A stretch of DNA of 64,000 nt from Endozoicomonas sp. OPT23 (GCF_009653635.1 NZ_PPFD01000002.1:186001-250000), one strand, 5' to 3'. Positions 10,401-19,509 are shown, numbered from the stretch's first letter. Program-made: numbers and translations. Notes: generated by a model not told the origin, from the letters alone.

Positions 10401-10546
10401 GTAGTTACTGTTACTACCGTGTCGTCAGTTTTGGGAAACTGCCTGACCTGAAGCTTTTGCCAGGCTTGCAAGCCCAACAGAATAATCAGGAAACTGATAA
10501 CCGTGGCCAGAACCGGCCGACGAATAAAGTGATCGGTAAACTTCAT
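7496..10546 (-). CDS. RND efflux pump, inner-membrane permease (HAE1/AcrB-like)
   Basis: 1016 residues, the usual length. It has the RND layout of an N-terminal membrane helix, a large periplasmic loop, helices 2-6, a second loop and a helix bundle. The paired aspartates of the proton relay are visible in GLVVDDAIVVVENV (about 400). N-terminal MKFTDHFIRRPVLATVIS is typical of MexF/VexF-like pumps exporting drugs, bile-like amphiphiles or solvents by proton antiport. The gene overlaps the adaptor gene by 4 bases. No outer-membrane factor is in the operon, so the unlinked tolC at 19957 may serve it (inference). Confidence 0.95.
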   Translation of the reverse strand: MKFTDHFIRRPVLATVISFLIILLGLQAWQKLQVRQFPKTDDTVVTVTTVYPGASARLIQGFITTPLQQRIASAEGIEYISSRSNQGSSVIEVHIERGFNSSSALSEIMAKVNEARTVLPAEAESPVITKGTFSPALMYIRVQSDTQSIEQMTDYLDRAVQPRLATLPGVGSIGIDGAKTYSMRVWLDPLKMTAFNVTAQDVRSALASNNFLAAAGSTKSEWTVIDVNAATDISSAEDFARLIIRSDQDKGVVRLGDVAKTELSAANPNNFTGYKGEESLYLTVKAAPGANPIDVIDNVLEVLPEIQAQQPVGMIITVAYDATDFIRSSIDEVVRTLGEATLIVVLVVFLFLGSFRIVLIPVITIPLSLIGALFFMMAMGYSINLLTLLALVLAIGLVVDDAIVVVENVHRHIEAGLKPFQAAIVGAREIASPVISMTITLAAVYAPIGFVGGLTGALFQEFAFTLAGAVIISGVIALTLSPMMASKMIRHTSSGGLAAKLDKLFDRFSRLYGRALSDMLKYRSVTILTMVVIILSLPALYMLSGKELAPQEDKGIIFGVSEAPRYSNLDYMNKYTSAYEGFFESFPEYSHSFIINDPGSSIFGMLLKPWDQRERGLADIQQQLQNQYMSQVTGLNVFTFAGSSLPGAGSGLPVQFILTSTNSYQDLNDISGQLVQEAMKSGLFMFAKSDLRFDKPEIQVNINRKLAGELGVSMQDIANTLATMLGSSEVNRFSLDGRSYKVIPQAAQEFRMTQEWLGRYQVRTISGDMVSLATLVSIEQGVQPNSLTQFQQLNSAKIQGMLIPGTSMGQALEFLQTKAKELAPNGYSFDYEGESRQFIKEGNALGLIMLFAIIVIFLVLAAQFESFRDPLVILFSVPLSLFGAMVPIALGYATLNIYTQIGLVTLVGLITKHGILIVEFANQLRDENPELTRLEAVQQAATIRLRPVLMTTAAMVLGVLPLLSASGAGAASRYSIGLVIASGMSIGTLFTLFVVPVLYTFLSKAERQPLPAITNS

Positions 10547-11658
10547 TGATCAGTGTCTCCGACAGCTTTTTCTCCAGAAGCTTTATTTTCAGAAACTATG
10601 ACAGACACTCCCGGGTAGAGTTTCATCTGACCTGTCAGAACGATTTGATCACCTGCTTTAAGACCTGAAATGACTTCGACTTTACCGTTTCTGTGTTCAC
10701 CGGTTTTCACGAAGGAAGGCAGAGCAATAAGCCCCTTCTCACCCTGTTGAACCATATAAGCCGTATTACCAAAAGAGCTGTAGGAAATGGCAGTTTCTGG
10801 CAGGGTCAGTACTTCACGTTGTTCTGCAAGAATGACCGTAATGTTAGTGAACATGCCTGGAACGAAACGCTGGTCAGTATTGTTCAGACGGGCTCGAATT
10901 TTAAGGTTGCGGGTTTTCAGGTCCAGCTTACTGTCTCTGGCGATCACTTCACCGTAAACAACAGCCTGGTTGTCATCATCGGATTGCAGGCTGACCTTCA
11001 CTTTCATACCTTGAGCTATTTTGCTGGCGTACTGCTCAGGTACAGTGAAATCGACGTATAACTGACTGAGGTCCTGAAGGTTCGCGATTAATGTTCCTTC
11101 CTTGAGGTAGTCACCAACGTCAATGGTACGCAGCCCCATTTGACCGCCGAAAGGTGCACTAAGGCTCTTCTTGCTGATGCTTGCCTTAAGTTCCTGCTCT
11201 TGTGCCTTGGCTTCATCCAGAGTTGTTAAAAACTGGTCCAGCTGGTTCTGGGAAATAACCTTGTTCTGTCGTAGTTCAAGGTTACGGTCGTAGTTCAGTT
11301 GCGCCAGCTTGAGCTGAGCCTGAACCCGCTTTAATTGTGCCTGCTCAACTTCGCTGTCAAGAATGACCAGTACTTGATCTTTCTTGACGAAATCACCGGA
11401 TTTAAACAGGATCTGTTCAACCTCACCGTTGATCTGGGCAGCAATATCAGAGTCCTGCCAGGCGCGAAGATCGCCTACTGCGTGTGTTTGTTCGGGCCAA
11501 TCAGCAGTAGTGACAAGGCCAGCTTCTACGGGAACAGGAGGAGGAACGAAACCGCTCATGGCTTCCATTTCCTGCTGAATACCAGTGATGATGGTGCCAA
11601 AAATTCCACCCATTACAGCACTCAGCACCAGCGTTGCTAACAGCAAGCGTTTAAACAT
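10543..11658 (-). CDS. RND periplasmic adaptor (membrane fusion protein)
   Basis: 371 residues from the ATG at 11658; an upstream TTG at 11676 would add six. An N-terminal signal anchor (MFKRLLLATLVLSAVMGG) is followed by a biotinyl-lipoyl half (SDIAAQINGEVEQILFKSGD), an alpha-helical hairpin (about 115-165), the second lipoyl half and a beta-barrel domain with FVPGMFTNITVIL. It links the permease to an outer-membrane channel. It is the first gene of the two-gene operon, divergent from a LysR regulator 130 bp away that may control it. Confidence 0.93.
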   Translation of the reverse strand: MFKRLLLATLVLSAVMGGIFGTIITGIQQEMEAMSGFVPPPVPVEAGLVTTADWPEQTHAVGDLRAWQDSDIAAQINGEVEQILFKSGDFVKKDQVLVILDSEVEQAQLKRVQAQLKLAQLNYDRNLELRQNKVISQNQLDQFLTTLDEAKAQEQELKASISKKSLSAPFGGQMGLRTIDVGDYLKEGTLIANLQDLSQLYVDFTVPEQYASKIAQGMKVKVSLQSDDDNQAVVYGEVIARDSKLDLKTRNLKIRARLNNTDQRFVPGMFTNITVILAEQREVLTLPETAISYSSFGNTAYMVQQGEKGLIALPSFVKTGEHRNGKVEVISGLKAGDQIVLTGQMKLYPGVSVIVSENKASGEKAVGDTDQ

Positions 11659-11787
11659 GGATATAGGTAACCTCAAAAAAGTCTGACTAATTTACTGAAG
11701 CTATATTAATTGATTCATAAAAAGAGATAATTACCCCTATTGTTTCTTCACTTTAAACTACTGGTTAACAATAAATAGAGGCTTTTC

Positions 11788-12702
11788 GTGGATAAACTGC
11801 GCCGTATAGAAATATTTTGTCGTGTTGTTGAGTTGGGCAGTTTCACAAAGGTTGCGGATGAAACCAGTTTGTCCAGAACCATCATTGGTCGTTATATCGC
11901 AAGCCTCGAGGAAGAACTTGGCATTCGTTTGATCAGTCGTACAACTCGTAAGATGTCTGTGACGGAGGCCGGGCGTGATTACTATGACGGCTGTAAGTCT
12001 ATTCTCGGTCAGATGGGAGAGCTGGAGCAGAGTGTCCAGCACAGAGACATGGAGCCCAGAGGAGTATTGAAAGTTGCCATGAGTGCCGGCTTTGGCTGTC
12101 TGTTTATGAGTGAGCTAATCGAACAGTTCCAGAATGAATATCCGGCCGTTAAATTTGATCTTCACTTAACGGATCATACTGAAGAGCTGGTCAGGGAACG
12201 TTTTGATGTCATTGTTGAAATGGTACTGGAAGACTCCAGTAGCCTGAATACGGATCGCAGGCTGGCTCTGACTGAACTGGGGCTCTATGCCAGCCCTTTA
12301 TATCTGGAACGATTTGGCACACCGGAAAAGCCGGAAGATTTAAAGCAGCACCGACTCAACCATTTCAGTCCGGCAGTCTGGCCTCATAATGTCCAGTTAC
12401 AGGGGCTTGGGCTTGACTGGCATCTGGCCAGTAACGAGGGCTATATGTTGTTGCTCAGTATGCTCAAAGGCAACAGTATGGGGTTCTTTCCGGACATTCT
12501 TGTCAGTAACTTGGTTCAGACTGGCGAGTTGGTAAAAGTGCTGGCGGATATGCCTTCAACCAAGCTTGAATTAAGAGTGGATTATGGTCCAGGCAAGCGT
12601 TCCCGTAAGATCTCGCTTTTTCTGGACAGGCTACACAGTAGCTTTGCAGACCCTGTTTTTATTAAAAATTTCAGTCAGCAGGATCAGTGTTCTTTCAACT
12701 GA
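11788..12702 (+). CDS. LysR-family transcriptional regulator
   Basis: 304 residues. A winged helix-turn-helix is at about 1-60 (RRIEIFCRVVELGSFTKVAD, then SLSRTIIGRYIASLEEELG), followed by the LysR substrate-binding domain. The start is GTG at 11788, supported by GAGG 6 nt upstream. It is transcribed divergently from the RND adaptor-permease operon, the usual arrangement for a regulator of the adjacent pump. The inducer is unknown. The 129-bp divergent region should hold its binding site, but I could not pick out a convincing T-N11-A box. Confidence 0.92.
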   Translation: MDKLRRIEIFCRVVELGSFTKVADETSLSRTIIGRYIASLEEELGIRLISRTTRKMSVTEAGRDYYDGCKSILGQMGELEQSVQHRDMEPRGVLKVAMSAGFGCLFMSELIEQFQNEYPAVKFDLHLTDHTEELVRERFDVIVEMVLEDSSSLNTDRRLALTELGLYASPLYLERFGTPEKPEDLKQHRLNHFSPAVWPHNVQLQGLGLDWHLASNEGYMLLLSMLKGNSMGFFPDILVSNLVQTGELVKVLADMPSTKLELRVDYGPGKRSRKISLFLDRLHSSFADPVFIKNFSQQDQCSFN

Positions 12703-12758
12703 TAGGCTCTGATTGTTAAACTTCTTAAATTCGACTTAACTCTATCCGGAATCCATAC

Positions 12759-13637
12759 GTGATCCCATATCCTGATATTGACCCTGTGGCCATCAGTCTT
12801 GGCCCGTTAAAAGTCCACTGGTATGGACTGATGTATCTGCTTGGCTTTGCCGGTGCCTGGTGGCTGGCCACTTCAAGAGCAAAGAAATCCGGAGGTCTCT
12901 GGAATCCTGAGTGGGTGGGCGATCTGATCTTTTACGCCGCTGTTGGTGTGATTGCCGGTGGTCGAGCGGGTTACGTTCTGTTTTATAACTTTGATTACTT
13001 CCTGCAGAATCCGCTCTGGCTGTTCAGTGTCTGGGAAGGTGGTATGTCTTTCCATGGCGGTTTGATGGGCGTGATTCTGGCGGTCTTTTGGTACGGCAGA
13101 AAGCTGGGCAAGAATTTCTTCCAGATGACCGATTTTATTGCGCCGATTGTGCCTCTGGGGCTCGGTCTGGGTCGTATCGGTAACTTTATTGGTGGCGAAC
13201 TCTGGGGCAGGGCAACCGATGTTTCCTGGGCCATGGTGTTCCCGACTGATCCGTCGCAATTGCCTCGCCACCCTTCACAGCTTTATCAGTTCGCCATTGA
13301 AGGCATTATTCTGTTTACGGCACTCTGGTGGTTCTCGGCAAAGCCAAGACCTCGTATGGCGGTATCAGGTTTGTTCCTGCTGATTTATGGTATTGGCCGT
13401 TTCTGTGTCGAATTTGTTCGTCAGCCAGACCCTCAGCTGGGCTTTATCGCCTTTGACTGGTTGACCATGGGGCAGCTGCTTTCCACACCAATGATTCTGT
13501 TAGGTGCCGGAATGATAGCGGTGGCCTACAAAAAATTCCCTCTGGTTAATGGCCAGAATCAAGATGATCTGAAATGGCTTGAGAAGCATGTAAACAACAG
13601 CGCCAAGCCAAAAGGAAAAAAAGGATCCAAACGATGA
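12759..13637 (+). CDS. lgt: Prolipoprotein diacylglyceryl transferase
   Basis: 292 residues with the Lgt signature [10 protein letters not shown] (about 138-147) and the HGG motif MSFHGGLMG (about 96-104). It is a multi-pass inner-membrane enzyme that moves diacylglycerol from phosphatidylglycerol to the lipobox cysteine of prolipoproteins, the first step of lipoprotein maturation. The start is GTG at 12759 with only a weak CCGGA ribosome site. It overlaps thyA by 4 bases (ATGA), the classic lgt-thyA arrangement. The C-terminal tail is Lys-rich. Confidence 0.97.
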   Translation: MIPYPDIDPVAISLGPLKVHWYGLMYLLGFAGAWWLATSRAKKSGGLWNPEWVGDLIFYAAVGVIAGGRAGYVLFYNFDYFLQNPLWLFSVWEGGMSFHGGLMGVILAVFWYGRKLGKNFFQMTDFIAPIVPLGLGLGRIGNFIGGELWGRATDVSWAMVFPTDPSQLPRHPSQLYQFAIEGIILFTALWWFSAKPRPRMAVSGLFLLIYGIGRFCVEFVRQPDPQLGFIAFDWLTMGQLLSTPMILLGAGMIAVAYKKFPLVNGQNQDDLKWLEKHVNNSAKPKGKKGSKR

Positions 13638-14467
13638 AACAGTATCTGGACCTGCTCAGGCATATCAAGGAAAACGGCACCTTTAAAGCAGACCGTACCG
13701 GCACCGGCACCTACAGTGTTTTCGGCTATCAGATGCGCTTTGACCTGTCTGAAGGCTTTCCGCTGGTGACCACCAAGAAGTGTCACCTGAGATCGATCAT
13801 TCATGAACTGCTCTGGTTTCTGAAAGGCGACACCAACATCAGTTATTTGCAGGACAACGGTGTTCGAATCTGGGATGAGTGGGCGACCGATGAAGGTGAA
13901 CTGGGGCCTGTTTACGGTGAACAATGGCGCAGCTGGAAAGGTGCCAACGGTGAAACCGTTGACCAGATTCAGTGGTTGGTGGACGAAATTAAAAACAACC
14001 CAGACTCCCGTCGTCTGGTAATCAGCGCCTGGAACCCAAGTGTTTTACCGGATGTGAAACATTCACCCAAAGAAAATGCCGAGATGGGTAAACAGGCCTT
14101 GCCTCCTTGTCACTGTCTGTTCCAGTTCTACGTTCAGGATGGAAAGCTGTCATGTCAGCTTTATCAGCGCAGTGCTGATGTTTTCCTTGGCGTGCCGTTT
14201 AATATTGCATCCTATGCATTGCTGACCATGATGATGGCGCAGGTTTGCGGGCTGGAAGCGGGTGATTTTGTGCATACCTTTGGTGATGCTCACTTGTACT
14301 CTAATCACTTGGAACAAACGGAAGAACAGTTGAGTCGTGAGCCTTTTGCAAAGCCGACTATGCTGATCAACCCGGAGATCGATGATCTGTTTGAGTTTAC
14401 CTTTGATGACTTTGTTCTGAAGGATTACCAAGCTCATCCGCATATTAAGGCGGCAGTGTCTGTTTAA
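13634..14467 (+). CDS. thyA: Thymidylate synthase
   Basis: 277 residues, slightly longer than the 264 of E. coli because of an insertion near [16 protein letters not shown] (about 139-154) just before the active site. The catalytic cysteine lies in LPPCHC (Cys159). The folate/dUMP-binding stretches [13 protein letters not shown] and HLYSNH are intact. It makes dTMP from dUMP with methylene-tetrahydrofolate. It is co-translated with lgt. Confidence 0.98.
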   Translation: MKQYLDLLRHIKENGTFKADRTGTGTYSVFGYQMRFDLSEGFPLVTTKKCHLRSIIHELLWFLKGDTNISYLQDNGVRIWDEWATDEGELGPVYGEQWRSWKGANGETVDQIQWLVDEIKNNPDSRRLVISAWNPSVLPDVKHSPKENAEMGKQALPPCHCLFQFYVQDGKLSCQLYQRSADVFLGVPFNIASYALLTMMMAQVCGLEAGDFVHTFGDAHLYSNHLEQTEEQLSREPFAKPTMLINPEIDDLFEFTFDDFVLKDYQAHPHIKAAVSV

Positions 14468-14501
14468 AGGCCTGACTGTTTGAAGAAGTGTTGTAGAAAC
14501 T

Positions 14502-14536
14502 ACCTGCGGTTTAAGTGTATTTATAAAACTGCAGGT
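14502..14536. terminator. Candidate bidirectional terminator after thyA
   Basis: Inverted repeat ACCTGCGGTTT (14502-14512) and AAACTGCAGGT (14526-14536), with one mismatch in 11 and a 13-base loop. It lies between the convergent thyA and the Ser/Thr-rich gene. There is no clear U tract on either side, so activity is uncertain. Confidence 0.4.
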
Positions 14537-14563
14537 GATTTCTAAAAGCCTTGTGACTCTTTT

Positions 14564-16084
14564 CTAAAGAGATTGTGCGTATTGAAAGAAAAAATCCTGT
14601 GCTACTTCCGCCGGTGTCGGGGTGATTGCAGGGTCTGTACGCCAGTTGTCTGGTAATGGCTTCCAGCCCAATTTTTCCAAAGGTACCGGTTTTCCAGCAG
14701 CACGAGCTTTAAAGAAGCTAACATCCAGTTTTTTCATTTCATTTGTGAATTCAGGACTCTCGACACTGGCTTCTGGTTTCTTTAGTGACTTATCACCTTT
14801 ATGTGCCGCATTAAAACGCTCAATTGGCGCGTTGTACTCAATCATATCTCCGTAGTTTATCTGATCCCATGCTCTGATCATCATATCAAACGGTGGGTCA
14901 GCTTTTGCCTTAAGCAGAAGTTCATAGAGTGTGAAAGCATTTGTTTGCAGTGCAATCCGTTTGATGGCGTCAGGCCGACTATCATCACTACTGCTGATAG
15001 GGCCGATCTCGTCAATAGATTGCAATGCTTGTGTACCTGCAAGCAGCTCACGGTTGAGTAGCTGAATATTTGCAGCAGCATTAGCTACTGGAGTGAATCC
15101 TGAAGAATAACTGATGATGTTTTTACTGCCAATTCCACGGAAAAGGTCAATATTCATCACTCCTCGATCATAAGCATGCTTGGCTGACTTGGAGTTCACA
15201 TAGGCAGGCCCTTCACTGACAACAGTATCCAGATCACTGTAATGGTCTGAAGGATTCACATTGGGCTCTTTCATTAAGTCGATAACAATATCCAGAGAGT
15301 GAGTGTGATCTGCTTCATCTATATCCTGTTCAAGCCTTAGCCCTGTGAGAATAGAATTAAGTGCTACTGTTCTAGGTTCGACAGGCATCTGGGCCAGCCT
15401 GTTAGCGACAGTCTTTGCTGGCAAATGACCAACAGCTCTACTGACTTCAAACTGATTTGGATTCTCTAAAATTTCTTTCAGGCATTCATCCAGAACCCGA
15501 TCCTGTTCACGTACCACACTCTTAGAGAACTTTTGGGCACCCTCCAGTCTTGGAGAAAGAACCCCATTGGATTCACCAGCTTTTTTTAAGTGGAACGCTT
15601 TTGAGGTGCTCTCCAGTTTATCAAGTAGTTCGAGTTGTTGTGCTTTGCTTTTGAAATTTCCTGCATTGTATTTATCCAGCGCATCCAGAGCTGCTTTGTA
15701 GGTAGGGCTACGAAATCTTTTGGGGTTGCCAGCTATCGCTTTGACTTCATCAGAGGTCATCAGCTTTTCTGTATCGGGAGAGTTTAGCGGCTTTGAGGCT
15801 GATGCTTCTTTTGTGGACGATGACTTTTCAGAGGCAGTTGTTGATGAAGGTAGTGTTGTCTCAGGCGTTACCTTTTTTGCTACACGATCTCGAATAGATT
15901 TGCTGTTAGTGTCTACAGAACTGCTTCGTGGCAATCTGGCTTCAGCATCGCTAGCTTTACTGACTGTCCGCTGACTGGAGTCACCTCTAAACGCCCCTGA
16001 ACGAGCTCGGTAGTCGGGTAGATTATCCCGTAGTGACGGTTGAACAGAGCTTGTCCCTGCGGGCTGGTTAACACTTTCCACCAT
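14564..16084 (-). CDS. Unknown protein with Ser/Thr-rich N-terminus; possible secreted effector
   Basis: 506 residues from ATG 16084, chosen because AAGGAAG sits 7 nt upstream (a GTG at 16090 is possible). I do not recognise a family. The first ~110 residues are low-complexity and rich in Ser, Thr, Lys and Pro, with no hydrophobic signal peptide or membrane segment. The remainder is soluble and mainly helical in composition (many Leu, Ala, Lys, Glu). A disordered polar N-terminus followed by a folded domain is common in type III or type IV effectors, and Endozoicomonas relatives carry such systems, but no secretion gene is nearby. The gene stands alone between thyA and an esterase. Confidence 0.75.
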   Translation of the reverse strand: MVESVNQPAGTSSVQPSLRDNLPDYRARSGAFRGDSSQRTVSKASDAEARLPRSSSVDTNSKSIRDRVAKKVTPETTLPSSTTASEKSSSTKEASASKPLNSPDTEKLMTSDEVKAIAGNPKRFRSPTYKAALDALDKYNAGNFKSKAQQLELLDKLESTSKAFHLKKAGESNGVLSPRLEGAQKFSKSVVREQDRVLDECLKEILENPNQFEVSRAVGHLPAKTVANRLAQMPVEPRTVALNSILTGLRLEQDIDEADHTHSLDIVIDLMKEPNVNPSDHYSDLDTVVSEGPAYVNSKSAKHAYDRGVMNIDLFRGIGSKNIISYSSGFTPVANAAANIQLLNRELLAGTQALQSIDEIGPISSSDDSRPDAIKRIALQTNAFTLYELLLKAKADPPFDMMIRAWDQINYGDMIEYNAPIERFNAAHKGDKSLKKPEASVESPEFTNEMKKLDVSFFKARAAGKPVPLEKLGWKPLPDNWRTDPAITPTPAEVAQDFFFQYAQSL

Positions 16085-16238
16085 CACCACTCTTCCTTTG
16101 AGTTTTTTATCAGTTTAGAGGACTCCCCATTAACCTGATCAGCCGTTAAAATACTTCGTCTCAATTAAAAATTAGTCAATAGATAGTCAGAAATGCCCTT
16201 TCAGGCTGGGCTGGCTTGAAACATTCAATAGGAAAATA

Positions 16239-17006
16239 ATGAAGCTACATGCCCGCCAACAAGGGGAAGGTACCCATCTGATCAGTGTTCATGGCTTGTT
16301 TGGTTCTCAGGAAAACCTTGGAGCAATTAACAGACAGCTTGCTGAAGAATTCACCGTACACGGTATTGATGTACGCAATCATGGCCGCTCCCCTCACAGT
16401 GATGAAATGAACTATGCGCTGATGGCTGGGGATATTATCGAATACATGAATGCTCAGGGCATTGAAAAAGCTCATCTTCTTGGTCATTCCATGGGTGGCA
16501 AGATTGTGATGAAAGTAGCTCTGGATTATCCGGATAGAATCGAAAAGCTGGCCGTGATGGATATAGCACCTGTTAAATACAAGGTTCGCCGTCACGATGA
16601 TGTTTTTGCCGGACTGCACGCTGTAAAGCTGGATCAGCTTGAAAAACGAGTTGATGCGGATAAGGCGATTTCTCAATACGTTGAGGAGTTGGCGATACGG
16701 TCATTTTTGTTGAAAAACCTCTACCGAAACGATCAGGGCGGTTACAGCTGGCGAATGAATCTTCAAGCGATTCATGAACATTATCTGGAAATACTGGATG
16801 GGCAGTCAGCTGATGGCGCTTTTGCGGGTCACACACTGTTTTTGAAAGGTGGGAATTCGGATTATATCCTGCCAGAACACCGGGAAGAGGTACTCAGGCA
16901 TTTCCCGAAAGCCAGTCTGCGGGAAATAGCGGATACTGGCCACTGGCTCCATGCAGAGAAACCTGACTTGATAGCAAGAACGCTGAAACGATTCTTTCTG
17001 AGTTAA
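16239..17006 (+). CDS. Alpha/beta hydrolase, YbfF-like esterase
   Basis: 255 residues, close to E. coli YbfF. The nucleophile elbow GHSMGG places the catalytic serine at about 84. The oxyanion-hole region is SVHGLFGSQENLG, and the likely catalytic histidine is in DTGHWLHAEKP near the C-terminus. It is probably a cytoplasmic esterase/thioesterase of unknown physiological substrate. It is followed by a clear terminator. Confidence 0.9.
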   Translation: MKLHARQQGEGTHLISVHGLFGSQENLGAINRQLAEEFTVHGIDVRNHGRSPHSDEMNYALMAGDIIEYMNAQGIEKAHLLGHSMGGKIVMKVALDYPDRIEKLAVMDIAPVKYKVRRHDDVFAGLHAVKLDQLEKRVDADKAISQYVEELAIRSFLLKNLYRNDQGGYSWRMNLQAIHEHYLEILDGQSADGAFAGHTLFLKGGNSDYILPEHREEVLRHFPKASLREIADTGHWLHAEKPDLIARTLKRFFLS

Positions 17007-17027
17007 CGTTTTGGTGCTGAAACAAAA

Positions 17028-17054
17028 AAGAGCCGCCGGTTGGCAGCTCTTCTT
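17028..17054 (+). terminator. Rho-independent terminator of the esterase gene
   Basis: Stem AAGAGCCGCC (17028-17037) and GGCAGCTCTT (17042-17051), one mismatch, GGTT loop. The right arm runs into TTCTT, a weak U tract for plus-strand transcripts, and a run of A precedes the left arm, so it may also work for the convergent small gene. Confidence 0.75.
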
Positions 17055-17069
17055 AAGACGCTTGGGAGG

Positions 17070-17318
17070 CTAGTGCTCCGACTGGTTATCTTCCCAGTTA
17101 TCGCTCTCCTCCCAGTTATCACTGATGTCTTCAAACGAATCGGCAATATTTTGACGAAGTGTCTGTCGATCCCAGTAATCATTAATACCCTGACGAATTG
17201 ACTTTGTTCTTTTCTGTTTACAGCGTTCGCCGGCGGTTTGCTGTTTACGAAATTCCTGTCCGCTGTCCCAGAAAATCTCATCCTGGTTGTCGTACTGCGG
17301 TGACCTTAACCTGGACAT
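17070..17318 (-). CDS. Small acidic protein, possibly PA3496-like
   Basis: 82 residues. A basic middle (KRTKSIRQGINDYWDRQTLR, about 36-55) is followed by an acidic tail with a short internal duplication, SDNWEESDNWED. The start has GGAAG 6 nt upstream, which argues for a real gene. The RR-IEDY-like basic helix and acidic ends resemble the short PA3496 family, annotated as putative envelope-integrity proteins, but the match is from memory and weak. A competing frame at 17003-17281 has no ribosome site. Confidence 0.65.
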   Translation of the reverse strand: MSRLRSPQYDNQDEIFWDSGQEFRKQQTAGERCKQKRTKSIRQGINDYWDRQTLRQNIADSFEDISDNWEESDNWEDNQSEH

Positions 17319-17423
17319 ATCTACTTCCTTTTTTACTACTCCTATTCTCCAATCTAGGAAAGGAGGAGGAGTAGTTAATAAGAAATGCTTATATGCAGGC
17401 CATGGGCTTATTAGCTGTCTGAA

Positions 17424-18206
17424 TCAATAGCCATCAGCGGTCAAATCCAGCTCCTGAACGTAGTCTGTCAGGCGTACAACTTTAGTAGTTAATTCACCGT
17501 TAGCGGACAGTTCCAGTTCGCGATAGCCTGGTTTGGCACCATCAAGAGCAAAATCACTGCTGCCCGGTTTGAACTGGACGCAGGTCGATGGTGTGGATAA
17601 ATACAGTACGCCTTCGATTTCTCTGGTCACTTCCTGATGAATATGGCCGTTGAGTACGACTTTTACTTGCGGGTACTGCCTGATAAGGGCTTTGAACTCA
17701 TCAGCGTTTACAAGATTGATTTCGTTCAGCCACTGGCAACTGGTTTGATAAGCCTGATGGTGGAAGGCAATCAGTGCTGGTTTATCAGGATGCTTTTCAA
17801 GCTGTTCTGTCAGTAATGCCAACTCCTGAGAAGCAAGCTCACCATGAGTTTTCCCCAACACTTGAGAGTTCAGGAAGATCAGCTGCCAGCCATTAATAAT
17901 GGTGTTTTTAATCAAGGCTTTCGGAGCAACTGAGTGCATCATATCCCAGTCGTCGTGATTGCCATTCATCCATACATAAGGGACGGGCAGAGTGTCCAGC
18001 TGCTCTTTCAGCCACTGATAAGACTCAAGAGAATGATCCTGAGTTAAATCGCCTGTCATCAGGAAAAGCTCGGGCAGGTGGTCACTGAGTCTGATGTTGT
18101 CCAGGATGGCTTGAAAACTGTTGTTGGTGTCCGCACCCAACAGCCTTCCGGAATCTACACCAAATAAATGGGTGTCAGTCAGCTGTATTATGTGAGTCCT
18201 TGACAT
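17424..18206 (-). CDS. cpdA: 3',5'-cyclic-AMP phosphodiesterase
   Basis: 260 residues of the calcineurin-like metallophosphoesterase fold. All metal-binding motifs are visible: QLTDTHLFG near the N-terminus, MTGDLTQDH, NGNHDDWD, FHHQAYQ and LNGHIHQE. CpdA hydrolyses cAMP and so tempers CRP signalling. It lies downstream of the DUF1249 gene, the same order as yqiB-cpdA in E. coli. Confidence 0.95.
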   Translation of the reverse strand: MSRTHIIQLTDTHLFGVDSGRLLGADTNNSFQAILDNIRLSDHLPELFLMTGDLTQDHSLESYQWLKEQLDTLPVPYVWMNGNHDDWDMMHSVAPKALIKNTIINGWQLIFLNSQVLGKTHGELASQELALLTEQLEKHPDKPALIAFHHQAYQTSCQWLNEINLVNADEFKALIRQYPQVKVVLNGHIHQEVTREIEGVLYLSTPSTCVQFKPGSSDFALDGAKPGYRELELSANGELTTKVVRLTDYVQELDLTADGY

Positions 18207-18359
18207 AGCTGGCTCTAAATCTCAGGAAGAGGAGAAAAAAAGAGTTTAACAGGGGTATTGGGATAAAACAGTGATGTTTCACACGTTTTTTTATCTTGAG
18301 TGTTTTTTCATCAAATAGGGTGATATGGAAATACACCAAAGGCTTTTAAGGCAGGATCA

Positions 18360-18818
18360 TCAAACAACTTTCTGGTCAGAAAATCCGTGAGCCAGACAGA
18401 AGTTCAGCCATTCAGCGAGAAGCTGGTTAAGTTGGGCTTTTTCGTCCGGCTGGTGCATTTTCTGGTTGGGATAATCATACAATGCTTCAAAATTACGCTC
18501 GCGATTCATGCTGACAATCTCAGCCATACGAACATCCTGATAAGCCCTTATTCGAAAAGAGGGCATATCCAGCCATTGTCCCCAGTCCGCCTGAATGGAT
18601 ACATCCAGCTCAAGCGTAAAAGGCGCACGGCTTACTACCTGAAATTCAACCACACCAGTATGTTTCTGGTAGTGCAATTTCAGCTGAAAATTATCCTGAT
18701 TATCAAGTTCCGGCAGCAGGTGTCTAAGCTTGTGGAAACTGCTTTCGCACAGGCTCTGCTGTTTGACAAGATTAGTCCGGTACCGGGGCTTTAAATTTTT
18801 GTTCATAACTACAATCAT
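18360..18818 (-). CDS. yqiB: DUF1249 family protein YqiB
   Basis: 152 residues. It matches E. coli YqiB in its hallmark C-terminal part: YDYPNQKMHQPDEKAQLNQL followed by LAEWLNFCLAHG. Function is unknown; the family is conserved next to cpdA. Met5 (MNKNLKPRYRT) could be the true start, as no ribosome site distinguishes the two. Confidence 0.93.
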   Translation of the reverse strand: MIVVMNKNLKPRYRTNLVKQQSLCESSFHKLRHLLPELDNQDNFQLKLHYQKHTGVVEFQVVSRAPFTLELDVSIQADWGQWLDMPSFRIRAYQDVRMAEIVSMNRERNFEALYDYPNQKMHQPDEKAQLNQLLAEWLNFCLAHGFSDQKVV

Positions 18819-18873
18819 AGTCTGATCAATATTTCCGATTTTCTAGGGCGTTTAAAGAAGCCCCGACTGAGCC

Positions 18874-19509
18874 TTACTCTGAGTGTGTCAGATGCCCTGT
18901 TTTCAAAAGCAATCTGGTGCTAATAGAACAAGCGGCCATTTCCAGGTTGTCCTGAATGCCTCTGAACCAGCCATGTTGCGACAATAGTTGATTATTGATG
19001 CTAACGGAACCTGATATAACCAAAACTTCTACTCCGGTGGTTGCGTCGTCCAGTTGAAATTTTGAACCATTTTCCAGTTGGATCAGGCAAGTTGTTTCAT
19101 TTTTATATTGATGCAGAATTTCAACTGAACGGTCAGATTCCATAGTGTTCTGACTGACGGTTTTATTGTCACCGGTCTGGAACTGATCCAGTTTTACAAA
19201 AAGAACACAGCCGTTCACGCTAAATGCTGCATGAGTGCTGCCTGGTGGGTTTCGAATATAAGTGCCGGCAGGGTAGTCGCCTGTTTCATCTGAAAAGATG
19301 CCGTCCAGTACCAGAATCTCTTCACCCTTTGGATGAGGATGACTATGAAAGCTGGCATTAGACGTATATTTCACCAGACTGGTAGCATGGCCGCTCTCAC
19401 GCTCTTCTCGTGCCAGCCTTTTACGAAATACTGAAGGGGAGGGGCTTGCTTCCCAAGGCATTGAATCTGTTTCAATAGCCAGAGTTTTACGGAAATCCAT
19501 ATTCAGCAT
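18874..19509 (-). CDS. Cupin-domain protein (ChrR-type cupin)
   Basis: 211 residues with two cupin-like halves. The first has a clear metal-binding cluster, HSHPHPKGEE (about 55-64), followed by a second cupin strand with NPPGSTHAAF; the second half (about 125-200) lacks an obvious His cluster. No zinc-binding anti-sigma domain is seen at the N-terminus, so it is not a full ChrR. It sits where nudF is found between tolC and yqiB in E. coli. Substrate unknown. Confidence 0.8.
   Translation of the reverse strand: MLNMDFRKTLAIETDSMPWEASPSPSVFRKRLAREERESGHATSLVKYTSNASFHSHPHPKGEEILVLDGIFSDETGDYPAGTYIRNPPGSTHAAFSVNGCVLFVKLDQFQTGDNKTVSQNTMESDRSVEILHQYKNETTCLIQLENGSKFQLDDATTGVEVLVISGSVSINNQLLSQHGWFRGIQDNLEMAACSISTRLLLKTGHLTHSE

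Noticed and set aside
17003-17281. 92-codon alternative to the small acidic protein
   Set aside because: No ribosome site, and it runs through the terminator at 17028-17054; the 82-residue frame has GGAAG at proper spacing.
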